The translations under genes and the position numbers were made by a program. DNA of 64,000 nt from Prado023 sp963774745 (GTDB lineage Bacteria > Actinomycetota > Actinomycetes > S36-B12 > CAIYMF01). The stretch covers positions 186,001 to 250,000 of the forward strand of contig CAVZGE010000011.1 in NCBI GenBank assembly GCA_963774745.1, given 5' to 3'. The notes under the pieces are model-generated. The model saw only the letters and a program-made list of their open reading frames with translations. It searched no databases and was not told the origin of the DNA. Of the stretch, positions 63,011-64,000 are shown one piece after another (the stretch's first letter is position 1; every line of letters begins with the position of its first letter).

Positions 63011-63026
63011 ATACCCCTGGGGGCAT
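63011..63026. promoter_or_regulatory. CsoR/RicR-like copper operator
   Basis: ATACCCCTGGGGGCAT, about 27 bp upstream of the copper-chaperone start. CsoR-type regulators bind sequences with TACCCC/GGGGTA arms; here the right arm has one mismatch (GGGGCA). Together with the copper-chaperone neighbour it is a plausible copper-controlled operator. Confidence 0.5.
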
Positions 63027-63208
63027 GTGGGACAGTCTACTGGAGTGGGGATTCCCGCCGATCGCTCAGTCCAACCTAACCTTCGGCTCCGGCCGCCGAT
63101 CGGGGGCGACCGGGTGGCGAGTGGGCGGGCGACCGATCGGGCCGACTGGGCGGGCCGCCGGCGAACAGGAGATGTCCACCAGCGCCTGCGCACTTACCCT
63201 TGTGACCC

Positions 63209-63907
63209 ATGGCCGACGAACAGCGGACCCCGGACCTGGCGGAGGTCTCCCTCATGGACGCCTTCGGCGGGCGTCGCGGGGTGCTGGACTCCGGGTTGCC
63301 CCCGTTGACGTTCATCAGCGCCTACCTGCTCTCCGGCTCGAACCTGACGGTCGCGCTGATCGCGGCCCTCGTCGCCGGCCTCGTCGTCACGGGCTGGCGC
63401 CTGGCCACCCACGACACCCTGCGCCACGCCCTGGCAGGGTTCGGCGCGGTGGCGCTCGCCGCCTTCGTGGCCTCGCGCACCGGCCGGCCGCAGGACTACT
63501 TCCTGCCGAGCCTGCTGGCCAACGCAGGGGCCGCGCTGGCATGGGCGATCTCGATCTGGGTCAAGCGGCCGTTCCTCGGCCTGACCGTGGGCGCGCTGAC
63601 GCGCTCCTCAGCCTGGCGGACCGACCCCGTGATGCTCGCCGCCTACTGCCGTGCCAGCTGGATCTGGGTGGCCTCATTCCTGGTGCGCGTGGCGGTGATG
63701 ACGCCGATGTGGCTTGCCGGCATGACCGTCGCGCTCGGGCTGGCGAAGGTCGCCCTGGGATGGCCGATGGTGCTGGTCGTCATCTGGTTGTCATGGCTGG
63801 TCGTCGAGCCGGCCCATCGTTCCCGGCGCGAGTCGCTGGCGGCGCATCCGGCGCTGTCGGAGCCGGGGGCCCACGGCGACGGGCCTATCGAGCAGCCCAC
63901 TCGCTGA
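63209..63907 (+). CDS. DUF3159 membrane protein
   Basis: A 232-residue membrane protein with four or more hydrophobic segments: FISAYLLSGSNLTVALIAAL, AGFGAVALAAFVASRTG, PSLLANAGAALAWAISIWVK, RVAVMTPMWLAGMTVALGL. RTGRPQDYFLP and ALTRSSAWRTDP are family-typical. Role not known. Confidence 0.88.
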   Translation: MADEQRTPDLAEVSLMDAFGGRRGVLDSGLPPLTFISAYLLSGSNLTVALIAALVAGLVVTGWRLATHDTLRHALAGFGAVALAAFVASRTGRPQDYFLPSLLANAGAALAWAISIWVKRPFLGLTVGALTRSSAWRTDPVMLAAYCRASWIWVASFLVRVAVMTPMWLAGMTVALGLAKVALGWPMVLVVIWLSWLVVEPAHRSRRESLAAHPALSEPGAHGDGPIEQPTR

Positions 63908-64000
63908 GCAGCTCCCGCTCGCGCTCGTCGGTGAGCAGCGCCCCGCGCGCAGCCCATCGCGACGACGGGTCCGACGACCACGCCAGCGTGTCGGCCGCCG
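63885..64000 (-). CDS. Unidentified protein, C-terminal fragment at window edge
   Basis: An open frame entering from the right edge, ending ALLTDERERELLSEWAAR before TAG at 63887-63885, overlapping the DUF3159 stop by 23 bp. About 37 residues are visible; I do not recognise the family. The codon pattern is in keeping with coding DNA. Confidence 0.45.
   Translation of the reverse strand, partial: AADTLAWSSDPSSRWAARGALLTDERERELLSEWAAR

Overview
The window is GC-rich chromosomal DNA from an actinomycete (Actinomycetota). Four things point there: the block infC-rpmI-rplT-rRNA methyltransferase-pheS-pheT-argC, a DUF222/13E12 HNH protein behind a LexA-type box, small DUF families restricted to this phylum (DUF1844, DUF3159, DUF1707), and a surface protein ending in an LAXTG-type sortase signal. 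I cannot name a genus. No complete tRNA, rRNA, insertion sequence, integrase or CRISPR array is visible; almost all of it is ordinary chromosomal backbone with some lineage-specific secreted and signalling genes.

Layout. 1-4.1 kb: end of argC (frameshifted), a MarR/MFS efflux pair with a palindromic operator, an SDR oxidoreductase and a DUF1707 protein. 4.2-10.5 kb (minus strand): pheT, pheS, an rRNA 2'-O-methyltransferase, rplT, rpmI and infC; infC must start at an ATC codon. 10.7-13.6 kb: a tRNA-Ser 3'-end remnant, DUF1844, SseB-like and an AccD3-like carboxyltransferase. 13.6-18.4 kb (plus): a secreted subtilisin-like protease with 20 C-terminal ARAWS pentapeptides, a multi-pass sensor kinase and a single-domain response regulator, apparently one operon. 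18.4-23.9 kb (minus): rpe-ribD-ribE-ribBA-ribH-hisE-hisG, mostly with overlapping stop/start codons. 23.9-29.6 kb: tandem repeats, the HNH protein, a hydrolase and SRAP pair, aroA and rsgA. 29.6-36.3 kb: a cell-wall lytic protein, a kinase-like phosphotransferase, a CBS protein, a cytochrome P450 and a two-component system with a GerMN lipoprotein. 36.4-45.2 kb: a hydrolase, a DEAD-box helicase, a CAP-domain secreted protein, a DGPF/ECF42 sigma pair, RDD, GH76 and a thioesterase.

45.3-53.6 kb (minus): a long sortase-anchored surface protein split by one inserted base, then a fatty-acid oxidation operon (thiolase, FadB-like, TetR regulator, Vms1-like release factor) transcribed from a promoter with a perfect 12-bp palindrome. 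The fadB-like gene carries three frame breaks. 53.6-64 kb: a 1,146-residue fibronectin-III secreted protein, a matrixin-like metalloprotease, an HAD phosphatase paired with sn-glycerol-1-phosphate dehydrogenase, TerC, a copper chaperone/Dyp peroxidase pair with a copper-type operator, and DUF3159.

Two points deserve the reader's attention. First, the protease-kinase-regulator trio with its Trp/Arg pentapeptide tail is the best candidate for an undescribed system. Second, all five frame breaks (argC, surface protein, fadB three times) behave as single-base insertions; removing them restores full-length proteins, so they may be assembly errors rather than decay.
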